DNA of 64,000 nt from JAVDCA01 sp963819385 (lineage in GTDB: Bacteria > Pseudomonadota > Alphaproteobacteria > Rhizobiales > Xanthobacteraceae). Location: contig CAWFVV010000001.1 of NCBI GenBank assembly GCA_963819385.1, positions 124,001 to 188,000 on the forward strand, given 5' to 3'. The notes beneath the pieces are model-generated. The model saw only the letters and a list, made by a program, of their open reading frames with translations, was not told the DNA's origin and ran no database searches. Position 1 is the stretch's first letter; every line of letters starts with the position of its first letter. The position numbers and the translations under genes were made by a program. This document shows, one piece after another, positions 35,877 through 44,622 of this stretch.

Positions 35877-36200
35877 GGCGGGGATAACGCCATTCGCGCT
35901 TGCGCTTTTCCGGCAAATCGCGGAAGTCATAAATTCTAGTCTGCCTTTCTGGCGCCCGGAGCTTTGTGCTGCCGGGCGTTTCGCGTTTCGTCACCGTTTC
36001 GCGGCGCCGCGACGTAATCGCCGATGTTCCGTGGCCGCGCCGCGCGCATAAACCCGACACCGCAGAACGAGGCCAGCGCGTGCGTCGCAATCGCGACGCG
36101 CGCCACTGGCCGTTGCAAGCGAGCCGATCCGCCCATGGCCAAGATGTCGCTCACCGAGCTCAAGGCGCTGCTGGAGGCCGAGCGCAACGACGCGCTCGCC
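35877..36200 (+). repeat. Cassette-separating direct repeat, copy 5 (parental copy leading into portal)
   Basis: Same blocks as copies 1-4, but here the repeat runs without a break into the intact portal gene (ATG 36135). It is therefore the likely original, from which the others were copied with each cassette. Confidence 0.88.
35953..35981 (+). terminator. Terminator hairpin in direct repeat copy 5
   Basis: CGCCCGGAGC/GCTGCCGGGCG with a one-base bulge, followed by TTTCGCGTTTCG. It isolates the portal operon from the toxin array. Confidence 0.7.
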
Positions 36201-38432
36201 GCGATCGCGGCCTCGAAGCTCTCGGCCGAGCGCAGCGACGCGATGGATTACTACCTCGGCGACATGGACAAGGACATGCCGGCATCCGAAGGCCGCTCGC
36301 GCGCGGTCTCGACCGACGTCGCCGACACGGTCGAAGGCATCATGCCGTCGCTGATGGAGATCTTCTGCTCGGGCGACGAGATCGTGAAGTTCGCCGCCGT
36401 CGGCCCGAACGACACCGCGGCAGCCGAGCAGGAGACCGACTACGTCAACCACGTCTTCCTCCAGCTCAACCCCGGCTTCCTCATCCTCTATACGTTCATC
36501 AAGGACGCGCTGCTGTCGAAGACCGGCATCGTCAAGGTGTGGTGGGAGACGAGGACGCTCGAGGAGCGCGAGACCTATTACGACCTCACCGACGACGCCT
36601 TCGCGATCCTCGCGGCCGATCCCGACATCGAGATCACGGCGCATACGGCGCGCCCCGCGCTGCCGCCGCCGTTGGGCGAAGATCTGCCGGAAGGCGGCCC
36701 GCTGCTGCACGACGTCGAATGCGTGCGCGCGAAGGACGCCGCGCAGGCCCGCGTCGAGGCGGTGCCGCCGGAGGAATTCGGCATCAGCCGCAATGCGCGC
36801 AGCTTGCGCGACTGCGACTATTGCTTCCACAAGATCCTGGTCCAGCAGGACAAGCTGATCGCCGAAGGCTACGACCCCGACCAGGTGAAGCGGCTGCCGA
36901 CCTATACGGCGCTCACCAATATCGAGGAGGTGCGGCGCGACACCGTCAACGAGTACGAATACACCGGCGACGAGAACAACCAGGCGGCGCGGCGCATCGA
37001 GACGACCGAGCACTACATCCGCATGGACTACGCGGGCGACGGCAAGGCGTGCCTCTACAAGGTGCGCACCGGCGGCCAGCAGGGCGACATCCTCATCAAG
37101 GACGGCAAGCCCGACATCGTCCCGTTCGACGACATCCCGTTCGCCGCGATGACGCCGGTGATCCAGACGCACCGCTTCTTCGGCCGCTCGCTCGCCGACC
37201 TCGTGATGGACATCCAGCGCATCAAGACCGCGATCCTGCGCGGCGTGCTCGACAACGTCTATCTCGCCAACAATCCGCGCGTCGAGGTGGCGGAGCAGTT
37301 CGCGAGTTCCGAGACCCTCGACGATCTGCTGGTCTCGCGCCCGGGCGGCATCGTGCGCACCAAGCAGCCGGGCGGGCTGACCTGGCAGGTGGTACCGTCG
37401 ATCGCGGCGCAGGCGTTTCCGGTGATGGAGTACATGGACGCGATGCGCGAGTGGCGCACCGGCGTCACGCGGCAAGGCCAGGGGATCGATGCCGACGCGC
37501 TGCAAAACCAGACCGCGACGGCGGTCAACCAGGTGTTCACGGCCGCGCAGGCGAAGATCAAGCTGATCGCGCGCATTTTCGCCGAGACCGGTATCAAGGA
37601 TCTGTTCTGGCTGCTGCACGAGATCATCCGCAAGCACGGGCAGGCGCGGGCGACCGTGCAACTGCGCAACCAGTGGGTCACGATCGATCCGCGCGAGTGG
37701 AAGAAGCGCGATCATCTCACGGTGCATGTGGGGCTCGGCTCCGGCACCAAGCAGGCGCAGCTTGCGGCACTCGGCCAGGTGATGGGGCTGCAGGAGAAGG
37801 CGATCCAGCTCGGCATGGTGTCGAAGCGCAACCTGCACAATTCGGCGCGCGAGTTCGTCAAGCTCGCCGGGCTGCAGTTCCCTTCGGAGTATTTCCTCGA
37901 TCCGGCGGCGCCGCCCAATCCGCTCGATCCCGCCAGCGCCCCGATCGCGCCGCCGCCGAACCCCGACATGCTCAAGGCGCAGGCCGACCAGGCGCAGGGC
38001 CAGCAGCACATCGCGCTCACGGCCGCGAAGGCGCAGGCCGACCAGCAATACGTCGCCGCCCAGGCGCAAGCCGAGATGGCGGTCGCGGCGCTCAAGTTCG
38101 AGCACGAGAAGGCGCTCGCCGAGCGCGAGGACACGCGCAAGGCGGCCACGCACGCAATGGAGATGCAGCGCGGGCACCTCGACTTGCTCAAGAGCGTGGC
38201 CGCGATGGGCGGCCAGGTGGGCGGCAATACAGGCGATGCGACGGGCGGCATGCCCGCCGGCGGCCTCGGCCCCGACGGTCAGCCGCAGCCCGCGCCGCCG
38301 CTCGACCTCGACGGCCTGATCGCGCGCCTCGCGCCGATCATCCACCCGCCGGCGCCGCCGGCCACTACGCCGCGTCCGATGCGTGTCGTGCGCGATGCGG
38401 CGGGACGCGTGAGTCATCTCGAGCCGATTTAG
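36135..38432 (+). CDS. Phage portal protein (podovirus-like)
   Basis: The start ATG 36135 (MAKMSLTELKALLEAERNDA) is supported by truncated copies of the same start in the direct repeats. The 765-residue protein has the P22/SU10-type portal layout: DAMDYYLGDMDKDMPASEGR, a helical RSLADLVMDIQRIKTAILRG, then TRQGQGIDADALQNQTATAV, a hallmark segment of these portals. A long Gln/Ala-rich coiled C-terminal helix (ADQAQGQQHIALTAAKAQAD) forms the barrel. It makes the dodecameric DNA gate of the head. A terminase would normally lie upstream; here the toxin array does. Confidence 0.88.
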   Translation: MAKMSLTELKALLEAERNDALAAIAASKLSAERSDAMDYYLGDMDKDMPASEGRSRAVSTDVADTVEGIMPSLMEIFCSGDEIVKFAAVGPNDTAAAEQETDYVNHVFLQLNPGFLILYTFIKDALLSKTGIVKVWWETRTLEERETYYDLTDDAFAILAADPDIEITAHTARPALPPPLGEDLPEGGPLLHDVECVRAKDAAQARVEAVPPEEFGISRNARSLRDCDYCFHKILVQQDKLIAEGYDPDQVKRLPTYTALTNIEEVRRDTVNEYEYTGDENNQAARRIETTEHYIRMDYAGDGKACLYKVRTGGQQGDILIKDGKPDIVPFDDIPFAAMTPVIQTHRFFGRSLADLVMDIQRIKTAILRGVLDNVYLANNPRVEVAEQFASSETLDDLLVSRPGGIVRTKQPGGLTWQVVPSIAAQAFPVMEYMDAMREWRTGVTRQGQGIDADALQNQTATAVNQVFTAAQAKIKLIARIFAETGIKDLFWLLHEIIRKHGQARATVQLRNQWVTIDPREWKKRDHLTVHVGLGSGTKQAQLAALGQVMGLQEKAIQLGMVSKRNLHNSAREFVKLAGLQFPSEYFLDPAAPPNPLDPASAPIAPPPNPDMLKAQADQAQGQQHIALTAAKAQADQQYVAAQAQAEMAVAALKFEHEKALAEREDTRKAATHAMEMQRGHLDLLKSVAAMGGQVGGNTGDATGGMPAGGLGPDGQPQPAPPLDLDGLIARLAPIIHPPAPPATTPRPMRVVRDAAGRVSHLEPI

Positions 38433-38436
38433 TAAC

Positions 38437-38577
38437 GCCCTCCGTCATGCCCGCGCATAGCCGTTCGTAGAACGGCGTCGCTTCGCTCGCCTATGTCGCG
38501 GGCATCCACGTCTTTTCACCAGCACAGCAAGCAAGGCGTGGATGGCCGGGACAAGCCCGGCCATGACGCGTCGTTTT
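38437..38577. repeat. Rhizobial-type palindromic intergenic repeat
   Basis: Two inverted-repeat modules: GTCATGCCCGCGCATAG with CTATGTCGCGGGCAT, and CGTGGATGGCCGGGACAAGC with GGCCGGGACAAGCCCGGCC symmetry. It resembles the abundant intergenic repeats of Bradyrhizobium genomes. Confidence 0.7.
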
Positions 38578-38599
38578 GACTCCATCTCATGGGAACGCC

Positions 38600-39019
38600 A
38601 TGGCCTCCTTCAACAAGTTCAACCAATTCGTCGCGGACGTCGCCAATAAGGTGCACAACCTCGGAAGCGATACGCTCAAAGTCGCACTGACCAACACGGC
38701 GCCGGTCGCGACGAATACCGTTTTTGCCAACATCACCGAGATCACCGCCGGGAACGGCTACACGGCGGGCGGCGGCGCCGCGACGCTGGTGTCTTCGGCG
38801 CAATCCGGCGGCACATATATCTTGAAGCTCAACAACGTGACGGTCACGGCGACGGGCGGTTCGATCGGGCCGTTCCGCTATTGCGTGCTCTACAATTCGA
38901 CGCCCGCCGGCGGCAACCTGATCGGCTGGTACGATTACGGCACGAACCTGACGATCACGGCCGGCAACAGCTTCCAGGTTCAGTTCGACCCGACCAACGG
39001 CGTCCTGCAGCTGGCTTGA
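38600..39019 (+). CDS. Phage structural protein, minor head/tail
   Basis: MASFNKFNQFVADVANKVHN and SDTLKVALTNTAPVATNTVF begin a 139-residue Gly/Thr/Asn-rich beta protein found in many tailed phages of Proteobacteria. Such proteins are virion-associated, but the exact place is unknown to me. It starts 22 bases after the palindromic repeat and is followed after 4 bases by another structural gene. Confidence 0.65.
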   Translation: MASFNKFNQFVADVANKVHNLGSDTLKVALTNTAPVATNTVFANITEITAGNGYTAGGGAATLVSSAQSGGTYILKLNNVTVTATGGSIGPFRYCVLYNSTPAGGNLIGWYDYGTNLTITAGNSFQVQFDPTNGVLQLA

Positions 39020-39023
39020 TCCG

Positions 39024-40307
39024 ATGCCCAAGCTCTTCAACCTCGCCAGGATGACGACGGCGACCGCCGGCACGGGCACGATCACGCTCGGCGTCGCGGT
39101 CTCGGGCTATCTGACGTTTGCCCAGGCCGGCGTGGTCGATCAGAACGTCGTGTTCTATGGCGTGAAGGACGGCGCCAACAGCGAATGCGGCTACGGCACC
39201 TACACGAGCACCGGGACGGCGCTGACGCGCAACGTCGTCAAGTCGACCAACAGCAACGCCGCAATTTCGCTGTCGGGATCCGCGGAGGTCTATATCACGG
39301 CAATCGCGAGCGATGGCGGCGACCTGCTGCCAGGCTTCGATCATCCGCTGCGCGGCTTCGACACGCCGATCAACGTGCAGATCAATGCATCGGTGGCATC
39401 GAGCATTCTCACCGTCTCGGTGGCCGGCAACAACGGCAGCACGCCGAGCAACACCAACCCGGTCCTCATCCCGTTCCGCGACGCGACCGCGGCGAATGGC
39501 GACCCCGTCTGGCGCGCCGTGACCGGCGCACTGTCGATCTCGACCATCGTCGGAGCGACACAGGGTGTGGCAGCCAGCACGCCGTTCCGCCTCTGGCTGG
39601 TTGCCTTCGACAATGCGGGAACGGTTGCGCTAGCTCTTTGGCAGAGCGTCAGCGGCATGGCCGGCCCGGTCACAGGGGTGGATACGCTCGACGAGACTAC
39701 GCCGGTAAGCACCACCCAGATGACAAGCGGCGCTACGAGCGCGTCGACTTTCTACACGCCGAACGGCACGACACTGACGACTAAGTCGTTCCGCATCTTG
39801 GGCTACATGGACTTTGCGGGTCTCACCACGCCTGGCACCTACACCGCAGTCCCGTCGAAAATCCAGTTGTTCGGACCCGGGGTAAACAAGCCAGGAACTG
39901 CACTTCGCAGCTTCCTGGCTTATGCCAACTCGAACACGGTGACGACGGCGGGCTCGTTTGTTGCTGCCGTGCCATCCGTTTCCATCTCTCCATTGGCCGC
40001 GTGTAACGCCATTCGGGTTACGGGCGCTTGCAATGACTTACAGGCCAATACCAACGGCGTCACTTCGCTCGCCAAGTTGATGCGAAACGGGACCACCCAG
40101 TTTGGAAGTACCGCCATGTCGGGGCAGCAGAGCGGCGGCTACGTTATCGCGTCGGCGTCAGTGTTCGGGTATGACATTCCCGGCACTACGAGTTCGACGA
40201 CATACCAAGTATATATTTCCTCGGGAAACACGTCAGGTGTGGCTACCTGGGGGGGATCCACGGTGACCCCCGTCGCAGTTATCGAAGCGCTGGAGATCAT
40301 GGTGTAG
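39024..40307 (+). CDS. Phage structural protein, beta-rich, probably tail or head fibre
   Basis: The 427-residue product is rich in Thr, Ser, Gly and Ala with strand-like periodicity. Its first ~90 residues (KLFNLARMTTATAGTGTITL, DQNVVFYGVKDGANSECGYG, STGTALTRNVVKSTNSNAAI) match a common phage fibre-head motif. The rest looks like a receptor-side beta domain (GYVIASASVFGYDIPGTTSS). The GC content of the C-terminal half is lower than its neighbours, suggesting exchange. It is probably surface exposed. Confidence 0.6.
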   Translation: MPKLFNLARMTTATAGTGTITLGVAVSGYLTFAQAGVVDQNVVFYGVKDGANSECGYGTYTSTGTALTRNVVKSTNSNAAISLSGSAEVYITAIASDGGDLLPGFDHPLRGFDTPINVQINASVASSILTVSVAGNNGSTPSNTNPVLIPFRDATAANGDPVWRAVTGALSISTIVGATQGVAASTPFRLWLVAFDNAGTVALALWQSVSGMAGPVTGVDTLDETTPVSTTQMTSGATSASTFYTPNGTTLTTKSFRILGYMDFAGLTTPGTYTAVPSKIQLFGPGVNKPGTALRSFLAYANSNTVTTAGSFVAAVPSVSISPLAACNAIRVTGACNDLQANTNGVTSLAKLMRNGTTQFGSTAMSGQQSGGYVIASASVFGYDIPGTTSSTTYQVYISSGNTSGVATWGGSTVTPVAVIEALEIMV

Positions 40308-40402
40308 GACATGACCAGCGCCTCGTCGCCGCTCTACTCGCACCGGCATCTCCATCGCCTCTCGGCGAATCCCGACATCGGCGAATGAAGTAACGGCACA
40401 CC

Positions 40403-41293
40403 ATGTTCATCGCCGGCGATGCCATAGCGCGGCTTGCGGTCGCGGCCGACCCGACGTCGGCGGCGACGACCACGATCCTGGCGACCAGCGTCACGACTTT
40501 TACGCTGATCGGCGAGGCCGCGACGTTCCGCGCGCAGGCTGCGGCGGCGCAGGCGACGTTCGGGCTGACCGGCGAGGCGGCGACATTCACGGTCGCCCAA
40601 CCGCTCGCGCGGGGCTTGTTCGCGCTCGCGGGCGAGGGCATCGCGACGCAGACGGCGCTTGCTGCGTCGGCGGTCGCCGTCGCGCTCGGCGGGATCGCGG
40701 CGCCGCTGCAAACGCGAGAAGCGCTGACCGCCGGCGCGGTGGCGCTCGCGGGCGAGGCGGCGACGTTCGAGGCTTTCCTGGCGGCGGCATCCGGCGCATT
40801 CGCGCTCGCCGGCCTGGCGGTCGCGTTCGATCCGTTCGAGGTGGCCGGGACAGGTGCGTTCGTCCTCGCGGGCGAGCCCGTCTATCTCAGCTACGACCTG
40901 CTCGGCGGCGGCTCGGCGATCTCGGGCGGCACGTTCTCGCGGAAGCGCTGGCGCGACATGCTCGCCGCCGAAGAGGCGGAGCGGCAGGCGCAGGAGCGTC
41001 ACGCGCGCGACGCGCGGTCGCGCCGTGCCGCCGACCGCCGGCGCCGCGAGGCGGCGCTTGCGGCCGCCCGCGAGCGGGCCCGGATCGAGGCGAAAGCCCG
41101 CGGCGATGCGGCGGCGACTGCGCTCGCGCAGGTCCATGCGGCGGCGGCCGCGCGCGGCGTTACGCAATTGCGACAGATCGCGGCGTTGGCGAGCGCGCAG
41201 GCGGCGGCTGCGGTCCATGCGGCCGCGCATGAGCAAGATGACGACGAGGCCATCGCGTTGCTGCTGCTCGCGCACGCTCACCATGGTGAATGA
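40403..41293 (+). CDS. Phage protein with LAGEAATF repeats and a charged coiled coil
   Basis: Residues 1-175 hold about seven degenerate ~23-residue repeats around (F/V)xLxGEAATF. A basic/acidic helix region follows (AAEEAERQAQERHARDARSR, RRREAALAAARERARIEAKA). The C-terminal part is Ala/His-rich. It lies between the fibre-like gene and the scaffold gene in phage orientation. The repeats look beta-solenoid-like and the helix could trimerise. I do not recognise a family. Confidence 0.5.
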   Translation: MFIAGDAIARLAVAADPTSAATTTILATSVTTFTLIGEAATFRAQAAAAQATFGLTGEAATFTVAQPLARGLFALAGEGIATQTALAASAVAVALGGIAAPLQTREALTAGAVALAGEAATFEAFLAAASGAFALAGLAVAFDPFEVAGTGAFVLAGEPVYLSYDLLGGGSAISGGTFSRKRWRDMLAAEEAERQAQERHARDARSRRAADRRRREAALAAARERARIEAKARGDAAATALAQVHAAAAARGVTQLRQIAALASAQAAAAVHAAAHEQDDDEAIALLLLAHAHHGE

Positions 41294-41586
41294 GAATGGC
41301 GGATGAGATCGCGCTCGCGCGTGCGGGCGAACGGGCGGCGCGCGCCGACGCGCTTTTGCGCGACGAGCTGCTGATCGAGGCCTTCGCGGCGCTCGATCGC
41401 GACTACATCAAGGCCTGGCGCGAGACGGCCGCGCGCGACACCGATGCGCGCGAACGGCTGTGGCAGGCCGTGCAGGTCGTCGCCAAGGTGCGCGACCATC
41501 TCGGCCACGCACTCAACAACGGCAAGCTCGCCCAGCGCGAGCTCAACGATCTCGCCGAGCGGCGCCGGCGCTTCGGCATCGTGTGA
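41290..41586 (+). CDS. Small helical phage protein
   Basis: The ATG at 41290 overlaps the previous stop as ATGA; ATG 41296 is an alternative. The 98 residues are nearly all helix (ADALLRDELLIEAFAALDRD, DTDARERLWQAVQVVAKVRD). Similar small proteins with conserved KARE/RELNDLAERRR ends precede scaffolds in podophages. Function is unknown. Confidence 0.55.
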   Translation: MRMADEIALARAGERAARADALLRDELLIEAFAALDRDYIKAWRETAARDTDARERLWQAVQVVAKVRDHLGHALNNGKLAQRELNDLAERRRRFGIV

Positions 41587-41613
41587 CGGCCGGCGGCAAC
41601 CAAGAGGCTTTAC

Positions 41614-42732
41614 ATGGACGAGACTACCCAGGCGAGCGCCGTCGAGGCGCCGCGCGAGAACGATATTGTCGAGCGCACGGCGGGCGGCGATGGGCCGCTC
41701 ACCGCACGCGAGGCCGCGCGCTCGCTGACGGATACGCGCGCCAAGGAACGCGCTGGCGCGGTGCCGCGCAACGACGACGAACAACAGGCGGGCCAGGCGC
41801 GCGATGACGCTGCCGCCGCACAGCAATCGGCTTCGCAAGAGGCCGGCACCGCCCAGGAGACTGGTCCCGGTGAGACGCAGGCGGGCGATCAGCAGCAGGA
41901 AGCTGCTGCTCCCATCGAGCCGCCGAGGTCATGGACGAAAGAGGACAAGGAGCTATTCCGGGGCCTCCCTCGCGACACCCAGCAGCGGCTGGCGGAGCGC
42001 GAGCGGTCACGCGAGGGCGATTTCCTCCGCCGTCAGAACGAGGCGGCCGAGCGGCTCAAGGGCCTGAGCGCCCAGCAGCAGGCCGCCGAGCACGTACGGG
42101 CACACTACGAGCAGGCCCTGCCCATGCTTCTGGGCTCTCTCCAGGAGCAGCAGGCGGGCGCGTTCGCGGACATCCAGACGGTCGCCGATCTCGAGAAGAT
42201 GGCGCGCGAGGACTGGCCGCGTTACGTGCAGTGGGACGCGCAGCAGAAGAAGATCGCGGCCGTCCAGCAGCAGCTTCAGGTCGCCCAAGTGCGCCAGTCG
42301 CACGCGACAGCGCAGCGCTGGCACACTTTCGTGGCCGACGAGGACGCCCGCTTTCGCGAGCGGGCGCCCGAGCTCGCCGACGGCGAGGCGCTGGCCAAGA
42401 CGGCGCGCTCGGCCGCCGACATGCTCAAGGATTTGGGCTTCTCGGACGGCGAGCTCGGCGAGATGTGGCACGGGCAGCGGGGTCTCTCGCTGCGCGATCA
42501 CCGCATCCAGCTCCTCATCCGCGACGGCGTGCGCTTTCGCGAGGCCCAGGCGGCGGCATCGAGGCCGGCGCCGCGGCCCGTGCCCGACGTGCAACGCCCC
42601 GGCCCCGCGCCCGCGCGCAACGCGGATGCGGACGGCCGGGTCAAGGACCTCACCGAACGTCTCAACGCATCCGGCAACCTGCGTGACGCGGCGGCGCTTC
42701 TCGTCGCCCGCCGCGCCGCGCAACGCCGCTAA
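41614..42732 (+). CDS. Phage scaffolding/capsid assembly protein
   Basis: The 372-residue, highly charged protein has an N-terminal disordered Gln/Ala/Glu-rich region, then a helical core (PRSWTKEDKELFRGLPRDTQ, RLAERERSREGDFLRRQNEA, VADLEKMAREDWPRYVQWDA), as in scaffold proteins of SU10/P22-like phages. It sits directly upstream of the major capsid gene, its usual place. It should be lost from the mature head. Confidence 0.72.
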   Translation: MDETTQASAVEAPRENDIVERTAGGDGPLTAREAARSLTDTRAKERAGAVPRNDDEQQAGQARDDAAAAQQSASQEAGTAQETGPGETQAGDQQQEAAAPIEPPRSWTKEDKELFRGLPRDTQQRLAERERSREGDFLRRQNEAAERLKGLSAQQQAAEHVRAHYEQALPMLLGSLQEQQAGAFADIQTVADLEKMAREDWPRYVQWDAQQKKIAAVQQQLQVAQVRQSHATAQRWHTFVADEDARFRERAPELADGEALAKTARSAADMLKDLGFSDGELGEMWHGQRGLSLRDHRIQLLIRDGVRFREAQAAASRPAPRPVPDVQRPGPAPARNADADGRVKDLTERLNASGNLRDAAALLVARRAAQRR

Positions 42733-42753
42733 CCAAAATCAGGAGAAAGCAAG

Positions 42754-43710
42754 ATGGCTCTTCCGGCCAACACGTTCACGACCTACTCGGCCGCCGGCAA
42801 TCGCGAGGATCTCAGCGACGTGATCTACCGCATCGACCCGACCGACACGCCGTTCATGACCGGCATCGAGAAAGCCAAGGCGACCGCCGTGCTGCACGAG
42901 TGGCAGACCCAGGCGCTCGCCGCGGTCAACACCTCGAATGCGCAGCTCGAGGGCGACGACGCGTCGGCGGACACCACCACGCCGACGGTGCGCCTCGGCA
43001 ACGTCGCGCAGATCAGCCGCAAGGTGCCGCAGGTCTCGGGCACCCAGCAGGCGGTCGAGCATGCGGGGCGCGACAACGAGATGGCCTACCAGGAGATGCT
43101 CAAGGGTATGGAGCTCAAGCGCGACATGGAGGGCATCCTGGTCGGCACCAACCAGGCGAAGAACTCCGGCAACGCGACGACCCCGCGCACGCTCGCCTCG
43201 GTGCTCTCGTGGCTCAAGTCGAACACCGCGAAGGGCGCGGGCGGCGCCGATCCGTCGGCCGCGGACGGCACCGGCACGCGCACCGACGGCACGCAACGCG
43301 CCTTCACCGAGGCGAGCCTCAAGACCGTGCTGCAGTCGATCTGGAACAACGGCGGCAAGCCCGACATGATCATGACGGGCGGCTTCAATAAGCAGGTGTT
43401 CTCGACCTTCACGGGCCGCGCGACCCCGATCGAGGAGACCAAGGGCAAGAAGATCATCGCGTCGGTCGACGCCTACAACTTCGACTTCGGCTACCTCAAG
43501 GTCGTCGCCAACCGCTTCACGCGGCCGCGCGACGTGCTGGTGCTGCAGACGGACATGTGGGCGTGCGCCTACCTCAACGGCCGCAAGATGGTCTCGCTCC
43601 CGCTCGCCAAGACCGGCGATAGCGAGCGCAAGGAGGTGCTCTCCGAGTACACGCTCGAGGCGCGCAACGAGAAGTCCTCGGGCGGCGTGTTCGACAACAC
43701 CACGGCGTAA
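42754..43710 (+). CDS. Major capsid protein, SU10/DUF5309 type
   Basis: The 318 residues fit the DUF5309 (SU10 major capsid) family: FTTYSAAGNREDLSDVIYRI, DPTDTPFMTGIEKAKATAVL, then an E-loop-like region and KGKKIIASVDAYNFDFGYLK, NRFTRPRDVLVLQTDMWACA. It has the HK97 fold. A ribosome site AGGAGAAAG lies 6-14 bases upstream. The C-terminus (TLEARNEKSSGGVFDNTTA) is also typical of the family. Confidence 0.88.
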   Translation: MALPANTFTTYSAAGNREDLSDVIYRIDPTDTPFMTGIEKAKATAVLHEWQTQALAAVNTSNAQLEGDDASADTTTPTVRLGNVAQISRKVPQVSGTQQAVEHAGRDNEMAYQEMLKGMELKRDMEGILVGTNQAKNSGNATTPRTLASVLSWLKSNTAKGAGGADPSAADGTGTRTDGTQRAFTEASLKTVLQSIWNNGGKPDMIMTGGFNKQVFSTFTGRATPIEETKGKKIIASVDAYNFDFGYLKVVANRFTRPRDVLVLQTDMWACAYLNGRKMVSLPLAKTGDSERKEVLSEYTLEARNEKSSGGVFDNTTA

Positions 43711-43738
43711 CGCGAGCCCGGCCATCCCGCTCAGCGCC

Positions 43739-43828
43739 GTAGGATGGGCTGAGCGAAGCGAAACCCATCGCTTTGCGTTCAGCCGGCTCAGTCGATGGGT
43801 TTCGGCTTTCAGCCTCAACCCATCCTAC
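43739..43828. repeat. Palindromic repeat GTAGGATGGG...CCCATCCTAC
   Basis: The ends are inverted (GTAGGATGGGCTGAG, then CTCAACCCATCCTAC), and an inner pair GAAGCGAAACCCATCG / CGATGGGTTTCGGCTT also inverts. It is a known style of dispersed intergenic repeat in Proteobacteria. Confidence 0.8.
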
Positions 43829-43902
43829 GCGCAAGAATTCAATAAACACCCGGGGCGGCGCTGATGCCGCCCCTTTTTCTTTTCACAAAGGACCCAACAC
43901 CC

Positions 43903-44268
43903 ATGACCCTCCCCACTCCGCGGCCCTTCCAGGAAGAGCCGCTGTGCGAGTCGACCACGTCGATCGCCACCACGCCGGTCGCGGCCTGCATGATCGCGCC
44001 GCGCGCCGGCACGGTCGAGCGCGTGATGGCGGCGGCCGGCGGCACCACCACGGGCAGCATCGCGGTCGCCGTCACGATCAACGGCGGCAGCGACATCACG
44101 GGCGGCAATCTCACGATTCCCGCCGGCACCGGCGCGCGTGCTGCAAGTATCTACGAGCCGGGCGCGCTCGACGGCGCCGCCGTGAACGAGGGCGACCTCA
44201 TCACGTTCACGCCCTCGGGCGGCACCGGGGCGAGCATCCCGGGCGCGTTCGCCGCAATCATCCGGTGA
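43903..44268 (+). CDS. Phage head-associated protein (decoration-like)
   Basis: The start ATG 43903 follows AAAGGA. The 121-residue beta-rich protein (IAPRAGTVERVMAAAGGTTT, VAVTINGGSDITGGNLTIPA) is a common type found right after DUF5309 capsids and may decorate or cement the shell (inference). Confidence 0.55.
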   Translation: MTLPTPRPFQEEPLCESTTSIATTPVAACMIAPRAGTVERVMAAAGGTTTGSIAVAVTINGGSDITGGNLTIPAGTGARAASIYEPGALDGAAVNEGDLITFTPSGGTGASIPGAFAAIIR

Positions 44269-44272
44269 CGCC

Positions 44273-44587
44273 ATGCCGGCAACCGTCGAACTCGGCCGCG
44301 GCCGCGAGCTCACGACGCAGACCGTCGCGGTCGGCGCCTCGTCCACCCAGATCGGCGCGCCGTTCGGCGCGCAGACCCGCCAGATCCGCATCGCGGCGAA
44401 CACCGCATGCAACGTCCAGATCGGCGACGGCAGCGCCACGGCGACCGCGGCGTCGCCGTTCCTGCCCGCCGGCGCGATCGAGTACGTGATGGTGTCGCCC
44501 GGCCAGGTGCTCGCCGCGATCCAGGCTGCAACGGGCGGCTTGGTCACCGCGACGGCGGGGACGTTGTGGGTGACGGAGCTGGGGTGA
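44273..44587 (+). CDS. Small phage structural protein
   Basis: The 104-residue beta-rich product (QTRQIRIAANTACNVQIGDG, FLPAGAIEYVMVSPGQVLAA, GTLWVTELG) resembles virion proteins that follow capsids. It begins 4 bases after the previous stop. Exact role is unknown. Confidence 0.55.
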   Translation: MPATVELGRGRELTTQTVAVGASSTQIGAPFGAQTRQIRIAANTACNVQIGDGSATATAASPFLPAGAIEYVMVSPGQVLAAIQAATGGLVTATAGTLWVTELG

Positions 44588-44622
44588 GCCCGCAACAAAG
44601 CAGCCGGAGAAGGAGACGCCTC

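Noticed and set aside
31303..36200. Insertion sequences as the cause of the cassette repeats
   Set aside because: The repeats contain no transposase and no terminal inverted repeats; they match the portal leader.
35991..38417. Long minus-strand frame (808 codons) opposite the portal gene
   Set aside because: Arg/His/Leu-rich composition typical of the antisense of GC-rich coding DNA; the plus strand encodes a recognisable portal protein.
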